The notes under the pieces are model-generated. The model was given only the letters and a program-made list of their open reading frames with translations. It had not been told where the DNA came from and ran no database searches. Below, piece after piece: positions 55,571 to 64,000 of a DNA stretch of 64,000 bases. The first letter of the stretch is position 1. Each line of letters opens with the position of its first letter. The DNA is taken from NCBI RefSeq assembly GCF_000585375.1, contig NZ_KK073874.1:2542001-2606000 (forward strand), written 5' to 3'. Position numbers and translations under genes: made by a program. The stretch comes from Cryptosporangium arvum DSM 44712. GTDB taxonomy: Bacteria > Actinomycetota > Actinomycetes > Mycobacteriales > Cryptosporangiaceae.

Positions 55571-57708
55571 CCCTACCTTCGGTGCCCAGGGGCGATGGTA
55601 GTCCCGAGGGAGTGGTGAGGCGTTCCGGCCCGAACCGGCGGGTGGTGCCGGCGGGCCGGTTGGTGGCGTGGGTCCTGACGGTGCTGGTGGTGGCAGTGGC
55701 GACGCTGTTCGCATCGCCGGGGGTCAGGCCGGCGCAGGCGGCATGCGGTCCGTCAGATCCAGCGGCGTGTCTGCCGAGCAGCAGCGTGGTCGACTGCCTA
55801 GACCCCCCAACCCCAGCCATGCCCGACACGGGCGTTTCCCGGTTTTTCTTGACGGCACCTGGAGACACGCCAGGTGATGGGCGATTGCATGCCACTTCGC
55901 GGTATGACGATTATGGCTATGCTGGCTTGCAATTTCACACGTACGACCTCGGGTGTGGCCCGGACGGTGCTGTGGCGCCCGATGCTCTCGTTAACAACTC
56001 AATCGCGAATATGATGCTTGGGGTTGCCACTTTTGTTGTCGGGCTCACCAACTCTGTAAGGGAGCATGCGTACGATCCGCAGGAGATGTGGGGTTGGACT
56101 GACGACCTAGTCGGCTCCGCAAGCGGTGCTCTATACGAACGGCTTTTTACGGCGCTCGGGGTTGTATCCGTCGTTATCGTCGGTGGCTGGCTGCTTTGGA
56201 GTGCACGGCGAGGTGATATGTCCAATGCGGCGACGACTGCTGGTTGGGCGGTTTTGGTTATGGTAGTAACCACCGCCATTGCTGCTTGGCCGGTGAGGGC
56301 AGCGTCGGTTGCTGACGGTGCTCTGACCGGATCGCTAGGTGCAGTCAATAGCGCCCTTCATCCGAATAAGGACGAAGTTTGTGGAACTACTCGGTGTGTG
56401 GACGATCGGACGCCTCAGCGACAAGCAAGCGGGGTAGTCTCGGAAGTTGTTCTTTATCGGCAATGGCTAAGTGGCGAGCTGGGTTCAGCAGATAGTCAGA
56501 CTGCTAAGAAGTACGGTGAGCGACTTTACGCGGCGTCCGCATTTACTTGGCAAGAGGCCGAAGAAGTCCGCCGGGATCCTACGCGGCGCGAAGAAATTGT
56601 TAAACGCAAAAACCAGGAATGGAAAGACACTGCGGCCGAGATTAAGAAATCGGACCAGGATGCGTACGAGTATTTGACTGGCAAGCAAGGTACTGATCGG
56701 ATGGGGGCCGCTTTTACTGCCCTGATTTCCGCGGCGGTCGCGGCGCCGTTCGACTTGATTTCATCAATTCTGATCATTATAGCGTTCCTCGTAATCCGAT
56801 TGGCGGTCGTTTTCCTACCTGCAATCGCGACGATCGGGATAATGCGCCCAGCATCCGGTCCGCTTCGAGGACTGTTCCGAACCGTTGTGGCCGCGATTAT
56901 CAATTGTGTGATCTTCGGGGTGGGTGCAAGCGTTTATCTCTTGGCGCTTGATTTGATAACCAGCACCGCCTCCCTGGCCGGCTGGCAACAGATCCTGCTG
57001 ATCTTCCTCACCGGCCTCGTCATGTGGTTACTGCTCCGTCCTTTCCGCCGCCTTACCAGCCTGGCCGGCGGCAATCCGTTCCACGATCTCGTCGGTGGGC
57101 TCGGTGCGGTTCGACGCCGGGCCTTCGGTGACGCTCGTACGGCCGGTATCGCCGCCGCGGGCGTCTTCATCGGCAACAAAGCCGCCGAAGACGACGACAA
57201 ACGCAGCGACGCCCGCCCGGAGTCCTGGAGCCGCGACCGTTCGTTCGTCCGGGTCGCCGACAGCCCGGCCGAGGCCGAGTCGGCCACCACCTTCACCCGC
57301 GCCAACGCCGGCGGCGGCCGCCTCTCCGACGAATCCCCGGTCGTCATGGCCGGCCGCAGCGCCCGCCCCGAGAACGGCACCACCGGCTCGTACGCCGGCG
57401 CCGGTTCGTACTCCGGCACCGGGCGGACGGACAGCGACGGCGATCAGATCACCCCCGCCGGCGCGCGTCCACCGATGCGTGTCCCCGCCGGCCCGGCGCG
57501 CCCCGAAAACGGGTCCGGCCTCGATTACCGCGATCCCTCGTACTCGGTGGCCACCCGCGGCGAGTCCGTCCCGGTCGAAGCCGAGGAGCGGTTCGTCGTC
57601 TACCGGCCTGACAGCGGTTACCGCACGGTGGAACCCGACATCCGTCCGGAGTCCCGCCCGACCCCGCGGCAGAGCGCCGACGCCACCGCGGGCAGTCGAC
57701 CTGAGTAA
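55567..57708 (+). CDS. VirB6/TrbL-like polytopic membrane protein, base composition mosaic
   Basis: 713 residues from GTG 55567, overlapping the ATPase stop. An N-terminal signal-like helix (LVAWVLTVLVVAVATLFA) ends at PAQAAC. About six to seven further helices follow (around 160-180, 195-215, 220-240, 390-440, 445-475, 480-500), then a long soluble Ser/Pro/Glu-rich C-terminal tail of about 200 residues. This is the layout of VirB6/TrbL-family channels in Gram-positive systems. Codons from roughly 55800 to 56950 are AT-rich, unlike both ends of the gene. It also contains a rare TTA codon at 57028-57030. Confidence 0.75.
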   Translation: MTLPSVPRGDGSPEGVVRRSGPNRRVVPAGRLVAWVLTVLVVAVATLFASPGVRPAQAACGPSDPAACLPSSSVVDCLDPPTPAMPDTGVSRFFLTAPGDTPGDGRLHATSRYDDYGYAGLQFHTYDLGCGPDGAVAPDALVNNSIANMMLGVATFVVGLTNSVREHAYDPQEMWGWTDDLVGSASGALYERLFTALGVVSVVIVGGWLLWSARRGDMSNAATTAGWAVLVMVVTTAIAAWPVRAASVADGALTGSLGAVNSALHPNKDEVCGTTRCVDDRTPQRQASGVVSEVVLYRQWLSGELGSADSQTAKKYGERLYAASAFTWQEAEEVRRDPTRREEIVKRKNQEWKDTAAEIKKSDQDAYEYLTGKQGTDRMGAAFTALISAAVAAPFDLISSILIIIAFLVIRLAVVFLPAIATIGIMRPASGPLRGLFRTVVAAIINCVIFGVGASVYLLALDLITSTASLAGWQQILLIFLTGLVMWLLLRPFRRLTSLAGGNPFHDLVGGLGAVRRRAFGDARTAGIAAAGVFIGNKAAEDDDKRSDARPESWSRDRSFVRVADSPAEAESATTFTRANAGGGRLSDESPVVMAGRSARPENGTTGSYAGAGSYSGTGRTDSDGDQITPAGARPPMRVPAGPARPENGSGLDYRDPSYSVATRGESVPVEAEERFVVYRPDSGYRTVEPDIRPESRPTPRQSADATAGSRPE

Positions 57709-57725
57709 GCGAGAGGAGTTCGTTC

Positions 57726-58250
57726 ATGGCGCGGCTGCCGGCGGGCATCTACCTACGCCGGCCGGGTTACCGGATTCTGTCCGCGCTCGTGCTGGGCGTC
57801 ATCGTGGCGGGCGTCGTCCTGCTGGCGCGGTTGTTCGGGTCGGTCACCGCGGACGGTACGGAGGCGGCCCCCGTGCCCGCGCCGTCGCGGACGGTCTCGT
57901 CCACCGAGGGCGACGACAGCGTCTACGCCGAGAAGAGCGCGTCGACGGCCCCCGCGGCCGGGGTCGGTGAGGCGTTCGTGCGTGCCTGGCTGCAGCCGAC
58001 CGACGGACGTTCGCAGGGCCAGTGGTACGCGGGCCTGGCCCGTTACGCCCTCCCCGACCTCGCGGCGCAGCTCAAGAACGCCGACCCGACGACGAATCCC
58101 GCCACCGCGGTCACCGGTGAGCCGACGACGACCGTCATCAGCGAGACCAGCGCCCAGGTCGTCGTGCCGACCGACGCCGGAAAAGCGTCGACGCTGTGCG
58201 TACTGACCGAGGACGGTTGGCGCGTCGCGACGATCGACCTGGGGAAGTGA
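57726..58250 (+). CDS. Bitopic membrane protein, VirB8/TcpC-position candidate
   Basis: 174 residues from ATG 57726, with GAGAGGAG upstream. Basic cytoplasmic N-terminus (ARLPAGIYLRRPGYR), one transmembrane helix (LSALVLGVIVAGVVLLARLF), a Thr/Ser/Ala linker and a compact extracytoplasmic domain (AGVGEAFVRAWLQPTDGRSQ to the end) that could adopt an NTF2-like fold as in VirB8/TcpC. The domain is too short for certainty. It is followed by the hydrolase after 3 bp, so it belongs to the same operon. Confidence 0.65.
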   Translation: MARLPAGIYLRRPGYRILSALVLGVIVAGVVLLARLFGSVTADGTEAAPVPAPSRTVSSTEGDDSVYAEKSASTAPAAGVGEAFVRAWLQPTDGRSQGQWYAGLARYALPDLAAQLKNADPTTNPATAVTGEPTTTVISETSAQVVVPTDAGKASTLCVLTEDGWRVATIDLGK

Positions 58251-58253
58251 CGC

Positions 58254-59414
58254 ATGGCTGTCGACCTGCGTCCGGACGCTGACGAGACCCCGCCGCCGGA
58301 GAAGTCGCGGCTACGCAAATTCGTGGTCATCGGTATTGCGCTCGCGGCCGTCAGCGCGCTGCTCTGCCTGGGTTTCACGCCGATGGTCTTCAACTCGGTC
58401 GTACAGAGCATGCGTGACTCGGCCGAGAACGCTCAGCAGGGCTGCGGATCGCTGGGCTTCAGCGTCGACGACAACGTGAAAATCGACGGGTTGGCCGCTG
58501 ACCAGTTGCAGAACGCGGCCACGGTCATCGGCGTCGGACAGAAAATGAAAGTGCCGCCGCGCGGGTGGGTGATCGCGTTGGCCACGGCACTGCAGGAAAG
58601 CCTTCTGCACAATTACACGGTCGCCACCGACCACGACTCGGTCGGCCTGTTCCAGCAGCGTCCTAGTAGCGGCTGGGGGAACGCGCCGGCGAATGCGAGC
58701 GACACCCGCACACCGGCTCAGCGGCTCACCGACCCGGCTTACTCGTCGGCGAAATTCTACGAGAAGCTCCTGCGGACGCCGAGCTGGAACTCTCGCCGGC
58801 TGGCCGACGTGGCCCAGGCCGTGCAGATCTCGGCCTTCCCGGAGGCCTATGCCCGCTGGGAGGGGTTCGCGACGCTGCTGGTCAACCGCATCACCAAGGG
58901 CGCCGCGAACGGTGTGGTCGCGAGCCAGGGCGATCCCATCCGCTGCGCCACGCCGGGCCAGGTGAGCGGCGCGGGCTGGACGGTGCCGGCGCTCGGTCAC
59001 GTCGGTAGCGGTTTCCGGACGGCGGACCGGCCCGGGCACGCCGGGGTGGACATCATCGTGCCGCGCTACACCGTGATCCACGCGGCCAGCGCGGGCATCG
59101 TCGTCACGTCGACGTGCAACGCCTCGACGGACAACTGCGACGTCGACGGCAGCCCGGCGGTCAAGGGGTGCGGCTGGTACGTGGAGATCGCGCACACGAC
59201 CGGACTCACCACCCGCTACTGCCACATGGTCGAACGGCCGGCGGTCGTCGTCGGCCAATCGGTGGAGGCGGGGCAGCCGCTGGGGAAGGTCGGCTCGTCG
59301 GGCAACTCGTCCGGGCCGCACCTGCACTTCGAGACCCGGGTGAACGGCGACGCGGTCAACCCGATCGCGTTCATGTCCGCCCGCGGCGCCCCGCTGGGCG
59401 AATCCCAGCGGTGA
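58254..59414 (+). CDS. Two-domain cell-wall hydrolase (transglycosylase-like plus M23 peptidase)
   Basis: 386 residues. N-terminal helix (FVVIGIALAAVSALLCLGF), then a transglycosylase-like domain (WVIALATALQESLLHNY with candidate catalytic Glu, and SVGLFQQRPSSGWG, the lytic transglycosylase-like active site). The C-terminal half is a LytM-type M23 endopeptidase with the zinc-site His-Asp in GHAGVDII and the conserved GPHLHFE. Such fused hydrolases (VirB1/TcpG-like) open the peptidoglycan for a conjugation or secretion channel. It is the last gene of the locus. Confidence 0.87.
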   Translation: MAVDLRPDADETPPPEKSRLRKFVVIGIALAAVSALLCLGFTPMVFNSVVQSMRDSAENAQQGCGSLGFSVDDNVKIDGLAADQLQNAATVIGVGQKMKVPPRGWVIALATALQESLLHNYTVATDHDSVGLFQQRPSSGWGNAPANASDTRTPAQRLTDPAYSSAKFYEKLLRTPSWNSRRLADVAQAVQISAFPEAYARWEGFATLLVNRITKGAANGVVASQGDPIRCATPGQVSGAGWTVPALGHVGSGFRTADRPGHAGVDIIVPRYTVIHAASAGIVVTSTCNASTDNCDVDGSPAVKGCGWYVEIAHTTGLTTRYCHMVERPAVVVGQSVEAGQPLGKVGSSGNSSGPHLHFETRVNGDAVNPIAFMSARGAPLGESQR

Positions 59415-59426
59415 GCCGCGAACGAA

Positions 59427-59792
59427 TCAGTAGACCGGGCCGGTCAGCTTCTCGCCCGGACCCTGCCCCGGCGGGTCAGGGATCACCGACGACTCCCGGA
59501 ACGCCCGCTGCAGGCTGGACAGGCCGTCGCGCAGCGGCGCGGCATGGGCGCCGAGGTACTCGACCGATGACATGATCAGGCCGGCGAGGGCGGTGATCAG
59601 GCGTCGGGCCTCGTCGAGGTCGCGGTGCGGGGACGAGTCCGGGTCGTCGGACGCGAGGCCCAGACGCTCGGCGGCGGCACTCATCAGCATGACGGCGGCT
59701 CGGCTGATCACCTCGACCGACGGGATCTCCGCGAGGTCACGGATGTCCGGTTCGAGGGAATGCGCATCGCTGGCTGGGTGTTCGGAACTCAT
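59427..59792 (-). CDS. DUF1844-family protein
   Basis: 121 residues from ATG at 59792 (MSSEHPASDAHS...). Contains the helical core IPSVEVISRAAVMLMSAAAERLGL and DLDEARRLITALAGLIMSSVEYLG, typical of DUF1844. It commonly lies beside infC in actinobacteria. Its function is unknown. It is convergent with the T4SS-like operon and ends 12 bp from the hydrolase gene. Confidence 0.85.
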   Translation of the reverse strand: MSSEHPASDAHSLEPDIRDLAEIPSVEVISRAAVMLMSAAAERLGLASDDPDSSPHRDLDEARRLITALAGLIMSSVEYLGAHAAPLRDGLSSLQRAFRESSVIPDPPGQGPGEKLTGPVY

Positions 59793-59935
59793 GCCTGGTA
59801 CCCTGGCAGAACGACCAGCCGTCCGCGCAGCGGGTGGCAGCCAAGAGGAGCCCCGCTCCCACCCTCGCCGCCGCAAGGTAGCAGGGTCCGGTCACAGTTT
59901 GACGTGGTGAAACACGCCAAAGGACCGGTCGAGTG

Positions 59936-59957
59936 GGCCCCAGCATGCGCTGGGGCC
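59936..59957 (+). promoter_or_regulatory. Leader hairpin upstream of infC
   Basis: GGCCCCAGC (59936-59944) pairs with GCTGGGGCC (59949-59957) around a 4-base loop, 60 bases before infC. Stable stems here usually act as an attenuator or leader element of the infC-rpmI-rplT operon. The trailing T-run is weak. Confidence 0.55.
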
Positions 59958-60020
59958 TTCACGTGTTGTGGGGCTTCGGGCAGGCAGGTCAATGACTAGA
60001 AGTACGTCCGAGGAGGTCCC

Positions 60021-60596
60021 ATCAGCGTAGAGCTGCGTGTGAACGACCAGATCCGCGCCCGCGAGGTGCGTCTCGTCGGTCCTGAAGGAGAGCAGGTCGG
60101 CATCGTTCCGGTTGCCGAGGCCCTGCGCCTCGCCCAGGACACCGACTTGGATTTGGTCGAGGTCGCGCCGACCGCGCGGCCGCCCGTCTGCAAGCTCATG
60201 GACTACGGAAAGTTCAAGTACGAGAGCGCGCAGAAAGCACGGGAGGCGCGGCGTAACCAGAGCCTCACCGTGATCAAGGAAATGAAGCTCCGGCCGAAGA
60301 TCGACCCGCACGACTACGAGACCAAAAAGGGTCACGTCGTGCGATTCCTCAAAGCCGGCGACAAGGTCAAGATCACGATCATGTTCCGTGGGCGTGAGCA
60401 GAGCCGCCCCGAGCTGGGTTTCCGGCTGTTGAAGCGGCTCGCGGACGAGGTGACCGAGCTCGGCTTCGTCGAGTCGGCTCCCCGCCAGGACGGCCGCAAC
60501 ATGATCATGGTGATGGCCCCCCACCGAGCTTTGAAGACCGTTGGCCAGCGTGGCTCCGGGGAAGACACGGAGGCGGACGCCCCAGCGGACGTCTGA
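60021..60596 (+). CDS. infC: Translation initiation factor IF-3, probable ATC start
   Basis: 191 residues if started at ATC 60021 ([16 protein letters not shown]). The Shine-Dalgarno AGGAGG (60011-60016) is only 4 bases before this ATC but 22 bases before the next GTG (60039), and IF-3 homologues extend this far. Non-AUG starts (AUU, AUC, AUA) are the hallmark of infC because IF-3 discriminates against them, which gives autoregulation. [14 protein letters not shown] and [23 protein letters not shown]-like segments identify the protein. Confidence 0.9.
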   Translation: MSVELRVNDQIRAREVRLVGPEGEQVGIVPVAEALRLAQDTDLDLVEVAPTARPPVCKLMDYGKFKYESAQKAREARRNQSLTVIKEMKLRPKIDPHDYETKKGHVVRFLKAGDKVKITIMFRGREQSRPELGFRLLKRLADEVTELGFVESAPRQDGRNMIMVMAPHRALKTVGQRGSGEDTEADAPADV

Positions 60597-60678
60597 CGCG
60601 TGACGGGAGGCGCGGCGCCCGGACAGCGGGCGCCGCGCCCCGGTACGCCCTGAGTAGGTAACCGAACAAGGAAAACTG

Positions 60679-60873
60679 ATGCCGAAGAACAAGACCCACA
60701 AGGGCACCGCCAAGCGAGTGAAGCTGACCGGTACCGGCAAGCTGCGTCGCCAGAAGGCGAACCGGCGCCACCTGCTGGAGCACAAGTCCAGCACCCGCAC
60801 GCGTCGTCTGGACGGCACGACCGACTTCGCGCCGACCGAGACGAAGCGCATCAAGCGCCTGCTCGGTATCTGA
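60679..60873 (+). CDS. rpmI: 50S ribosomal protein L35
   Basis: 64 residues, very basic. [20 protein letters not shown] and [17 protein letters not shown] are the L35 signature. It lies 82 bp after infC in the standard infC-rpmI-rplT operon. Confidence 0.97.
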   Translation: MPKNKTHKGTAKRVKLTGTGKLRRQKANRRHLLEHKSSTRTRRLDGTTDFAPTETKRIKRLLGI

Positions 60874-60956
60874 GTCTCTTTACTTCCCTTGACCATTGAT
60901 CGTCGCCGCCCGACAACGGGGACCGGACGACGACCGCAAGAAGGACAGGTGTACCC

Positions 60957-61346
60957 GTGGCACGCGTGAAGCGGGCGGTCAATGCCCAGAAGAAGCGCCG
61001 GACCACCCTTGAGGCCGCGAAGGGTTACCGCGGCCAGCGCTCGCGGCTCTACCGCAAGGCCAAGGAGCAGCTCCTCCACTCCGCGACGTACTCCTACCGC
61101 GACCGCAAGGCGCGCAAGGGTGACTTCCGCCAGCTTTGGATCACTCGCATCAACGCTGCGGCTCGGGCCGAGGGTCTGACCTACAACCGTTTCATCCAGG
61201 GTCTGCGTCTCGCCGAGATCGAGATCGACCGCAAGGTCCTCGCCGACCTGGCCGTCAACGACGCCGCTGCGTTCGCGGCGATCGTCGCGGTGGCCAAGGC
61301 CGCGCTGCCGGAGGACACGTCGGCGCCGCGTGAGGACGCAGCCTGA
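60957..61346 (+). CDS. rplT: 50S ribosomal protein L20
   Basis: 129 residues from GTG 60957. [26 protein letters not shown] opens the typical L20 long helix; [27 protein letters not shown] is the C-terminal globular domain. It binds 23S rRNA early in assembly. Confidence 0.97.
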   Translation: MARVKRAVNAQKKRRTTLEAAKGYRGQRSRLYRKAKEQLLHSATYSYRDRKARKGDFRQLWITRINAAARAEGLTYNRFIQGLRLAEIEIDRKVLADLAVNDAAAFAAIVAVAKAALPEDTSAPREDAA

Positions 61347-61363
61347 CCAGGTCTTCTGATCGT

Positions 61364-62191
61364 TTGACGCGACCCGAGGATCCACCGCTCGCGAGCGGTC
61401 GGACTCCTCGGGTCGCTGCTGCTCGGCGCCTGACGCGCCGATCGCGCCGCGACGACGTCGGCCAGTTCCTGGCCGAGGGACCGCAAGCGGTCCGGGAAGC
61501 GTTGGCGCTCCCGCCGGGTGCTCCGGGTGCACCGTCGTTGGTCTTCGGTACAACCGCAGCGTTGCGACGCTACGAGCAGCTCGTCGCCGGCGCGTCGGTA
61601 CCGGTTGTTCCGGTCGACGAGGCGGGCATGGCCGGGCTCTCGGAGACCGTGTCGCCGCAGGGCCTGGTGGCGGTGTGCTCGTTCCTGGACGTGCCGCTCT
61701 CGGCGGTGTCGGGGCCGCTGGTGGCCGTGCTCGCGGAGATCCAGGACCCCGGGAACGCCGGAACCGTGCTGCGCACCGCGGACGCGGCCGGCGCGGGTGG
61801 CGTCGTGTTCACCGACGGCAGCGTGGATCCGTACAACGGGAAGTGTGTCCGCTCGTCGGCGGGAAGTCTGTTTCATCCACCGGTGGTGCGCGGGGTCGCC
61901 GCTTCCGAGGCGATCGTTTCGCTGCGTGACGCCGGGCTGCAGGTGCTGGCGGCTGACGGCTACGGCGAGGACGACCTCGACGACCTGGCCGACGCCGGGG
62001 AGTTGTCGCGGCCGACCGCATGGGTGTTCGGCAACGAGGCGCGGGGGTTGCCCGACTCGCTGGCCGCGCTGGCGGACCGGCGGGTGCGGATCCCGATCCA
62101 CGGACGGGCCGAGAGCCTCAACCTGGCCGCCGCGGCGGCGGTGTGCCTGTACACCTCGGCACGGGCACTGCGTTTCCACAGCCCCGCGTAG
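61364..62191 (+). CDS. TrmH/SpoU-family RNA 2'-O-methyltransferase
   Basis: 275 residues from TTG 61364, 18 bp after rplT. N-terminal substrate-binding region, then the knotted SPOUT domain with motif 1 (EIQDPGNAGTVLRTADAAGAGGVVFT), motif 2 (WVFGNEARGL) and motif 3 (IPIHGRAESLNLAAAAAVCLY), which form the SAM-binding trefoil knot. It methylates ribose in rRNA or tRNA; the exact site is unknown. The TTG has no strong ribosome site, so the start is uncertain. Confidence 0.88.
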   Translation: MTRPEDPPLASGRTPRVAAARRLTRRSRRDDVGQFLAEGPQAVREALALPPGAPGAPSLVFGTTAALRRYEQLVAGASVPVVPVDEAGMAGLSETVSPQGLVAVCSFLDVPLSAVSGPLVAVLAEIQDPGNAGTVLRTADAAGAGGVVFTDGSVDPYNGKCVRSSAGSLFHPPVVRGVAASEAIVSLRDAGLQVLAADGYGEDDLDDLADAGELSRPTAWVFGNEARGLPDSLAALADRRVRIPIHGRAESLNLAAAAAVCLYTSARALRFHSPA

Positions 62192-62260
62192 CGCGGCGAA
62201 TCGGGTCGGTCCGATCCGCTAGAGTTCCAGGCAATGACGACGTACGAGGAGGGGCGAGCG

Positions 62261-62305
62261 GTGCGCTATCGGCACGAGTTTCGCCGGCCCGCCGGTCGGG
62301 CCTGA
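62261..62305 (+). promoter_or_regulatory. Candidate pheST leader peptide
   Basis: A GTG at 62261 follows GAGGAGG (62246-62252) and would encode MRYRHEFRRPAGRA. Downstream stems compete: CCCGCCGG (62288-62295) with CCGGCGGG (62317-62324), and GGCGG (62319-62323) with CCGCC (62336-62340), plus GCGGC/GCCGC at 62327-62339. This looks like attenuation, but only one Phe codon (TTT) is in the peptide. Confidence 0.35.
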
Positions 62306-62334
62306 CGCTCCGAACCCCGGCGGGCTGCGGCTGA

Positions 62335-63488
<1,154 letters not shown>

Positions 63489-63489
<1 letters not shown>

Positions 63490-64000
63490 TGCGCGTCGCC
63501 GTGTCCTGGCTCGGCGAGTACCTCGACCTCTCCGGTCGTTCGGCCGAGGAGATCGACACCGCCTTCGTCCGGGCCGGGCTCGAGGTGGAGGCCGTGCACC
63601 GGCCCGGAGCGGAGATCTCCGGCCCGCTGGTGATCGGCCGCGTGCTCTCGGCCGAGGAACTGACCGGCTTCAAGAAGCCGATCTGGTACTGCCGCGTCGA
63701 CGTCGGTCCCGAGCACAACGGCGACGAGGGGAGCCGCGGCATCGTCTGCGGCGCACCCAACGTGGCCACCGCGGAGTACGTCGTCGCCTCGCTGCCCGGC
63801 GCGGTGCTGCCCGGCGGATTCGCGATCGCGGCGCGCAAGACCTACGGGCAGGTCTCGGACGGCATGATCTGCTCCGGCCGTGAGCTAGGAATCAGCGACG
63901 ACCACAGCGGGATCATCGCCCTCTCCGCGGCCGAGTTGCCGGCCGGCGTGGAACCGGGGTCGGACGCCGCGCCGGTGCTCGGGCTCGACGACGTCATCTT
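63489..64000 (+). CDS. pheT: Phenylalanyl-tRNA synthetase, beta chain, N-terminal fragment
   Basis: The gene starts at ATG 63489, one base inside the pheS stop, and runs off the right edge; about 170 residues are visible. MRVAVSWLGEYLDLSGRSAEEID and the EMAP-II-like tRNA-binding domain with IVCGAPNVA and SDGMICSGRELGI are typical of PheT. Confidence 0.96.

Noticed and set aside
47345-59414. Integrated conjugative element with integrase and att sites
   Set aside because: I found no integrase, relaxase, replication gene, tRNA or flanking direct repeats in or near the locus.

Overview
The window is a GC-rich (about 70% or more by eye) actinobacterial chromosome segment. The lineage evidence is the gene content: a BldD-type c-di-GMP receptor, the actinobacterial integration host factor mihF, a helicase-dead PriA, a PyrR-controlled pyr operon, the DUF948/DUF6167-like pair before alaS, and DUF1844 beside infC. 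I place it among morphologically complex actinomycetes; a more exact genus is not supported by what I can see.

Layout. 1-9228: 3' end of aspS, a convergent MMPL transporter, rarA, two small membrane/envelope genes, alaS, ruvX, mltG. 9293-19068: shikimate block (aroE, a prepilin peptidase, aroC-aroK-aroB-aroQ), then efp-nusB. This block is interrupted twice, by a 1.6 kb gene-free stretch of degenerate repeats (10953-12568) and by a reverse-strand family 9 glycoside hydrolase lipoprotein. 19265-19741: bldD, reverse strand. 20192-30001: complete de novo UMP operon pyrR-pyrB-pyrC-(membrane protein)-carA-carB-pyrD-pyrF, translationally coupled throughout and preceded by a PyrR-binding RNA loop. 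30311-41731: mihF-gmk-rpoZ-coaBC-metK-priA-def-fmt-rsmB-rpe. 41757-47275: a response regulator/diguanylate cyclase, an FMN riboswitch with ribE-ribBA-ribH, hisE-hisG and a PH-like membrane protein. 59427-64000: DUF1844 gene, infC-rpmI-rplT, a SpoU methyltransferase, pheS and the start of pheT.

The accessory part is 47345-59414. It encodes a tiny membrane protein, a membrane protein with a Pro-rich tail, and a plus-strand operon that reads like a stripped-down type IV secretion/conjugation machine: pilin-like protein, VirB3-like protein, VirB4-like ATPase, VirB6/TrbL-like polytopic protein, a bitopic VirB8/TcpC-position protein and a two-domain cell-wall hydrolase. No relaxase or coupling protein is in view. 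The ATPase carries about 1,080 residues of low-complexity repeats ahead of a full-length ATPase core, and the VirB6-like gene has a low-GC middle between GC-rich ends. This locus is the best candidate for an undescribed system.

Other unusual points are an RGG-rich N-terminus and an Ala/Pro/Glu linker in RsmB, a 54-bp tandem duplication running out of metK, a 98-bp near-perfect inverted repeat after nusB, a probable ATC start for infC, and a GGDDF-type cyclase where ribD is often found.
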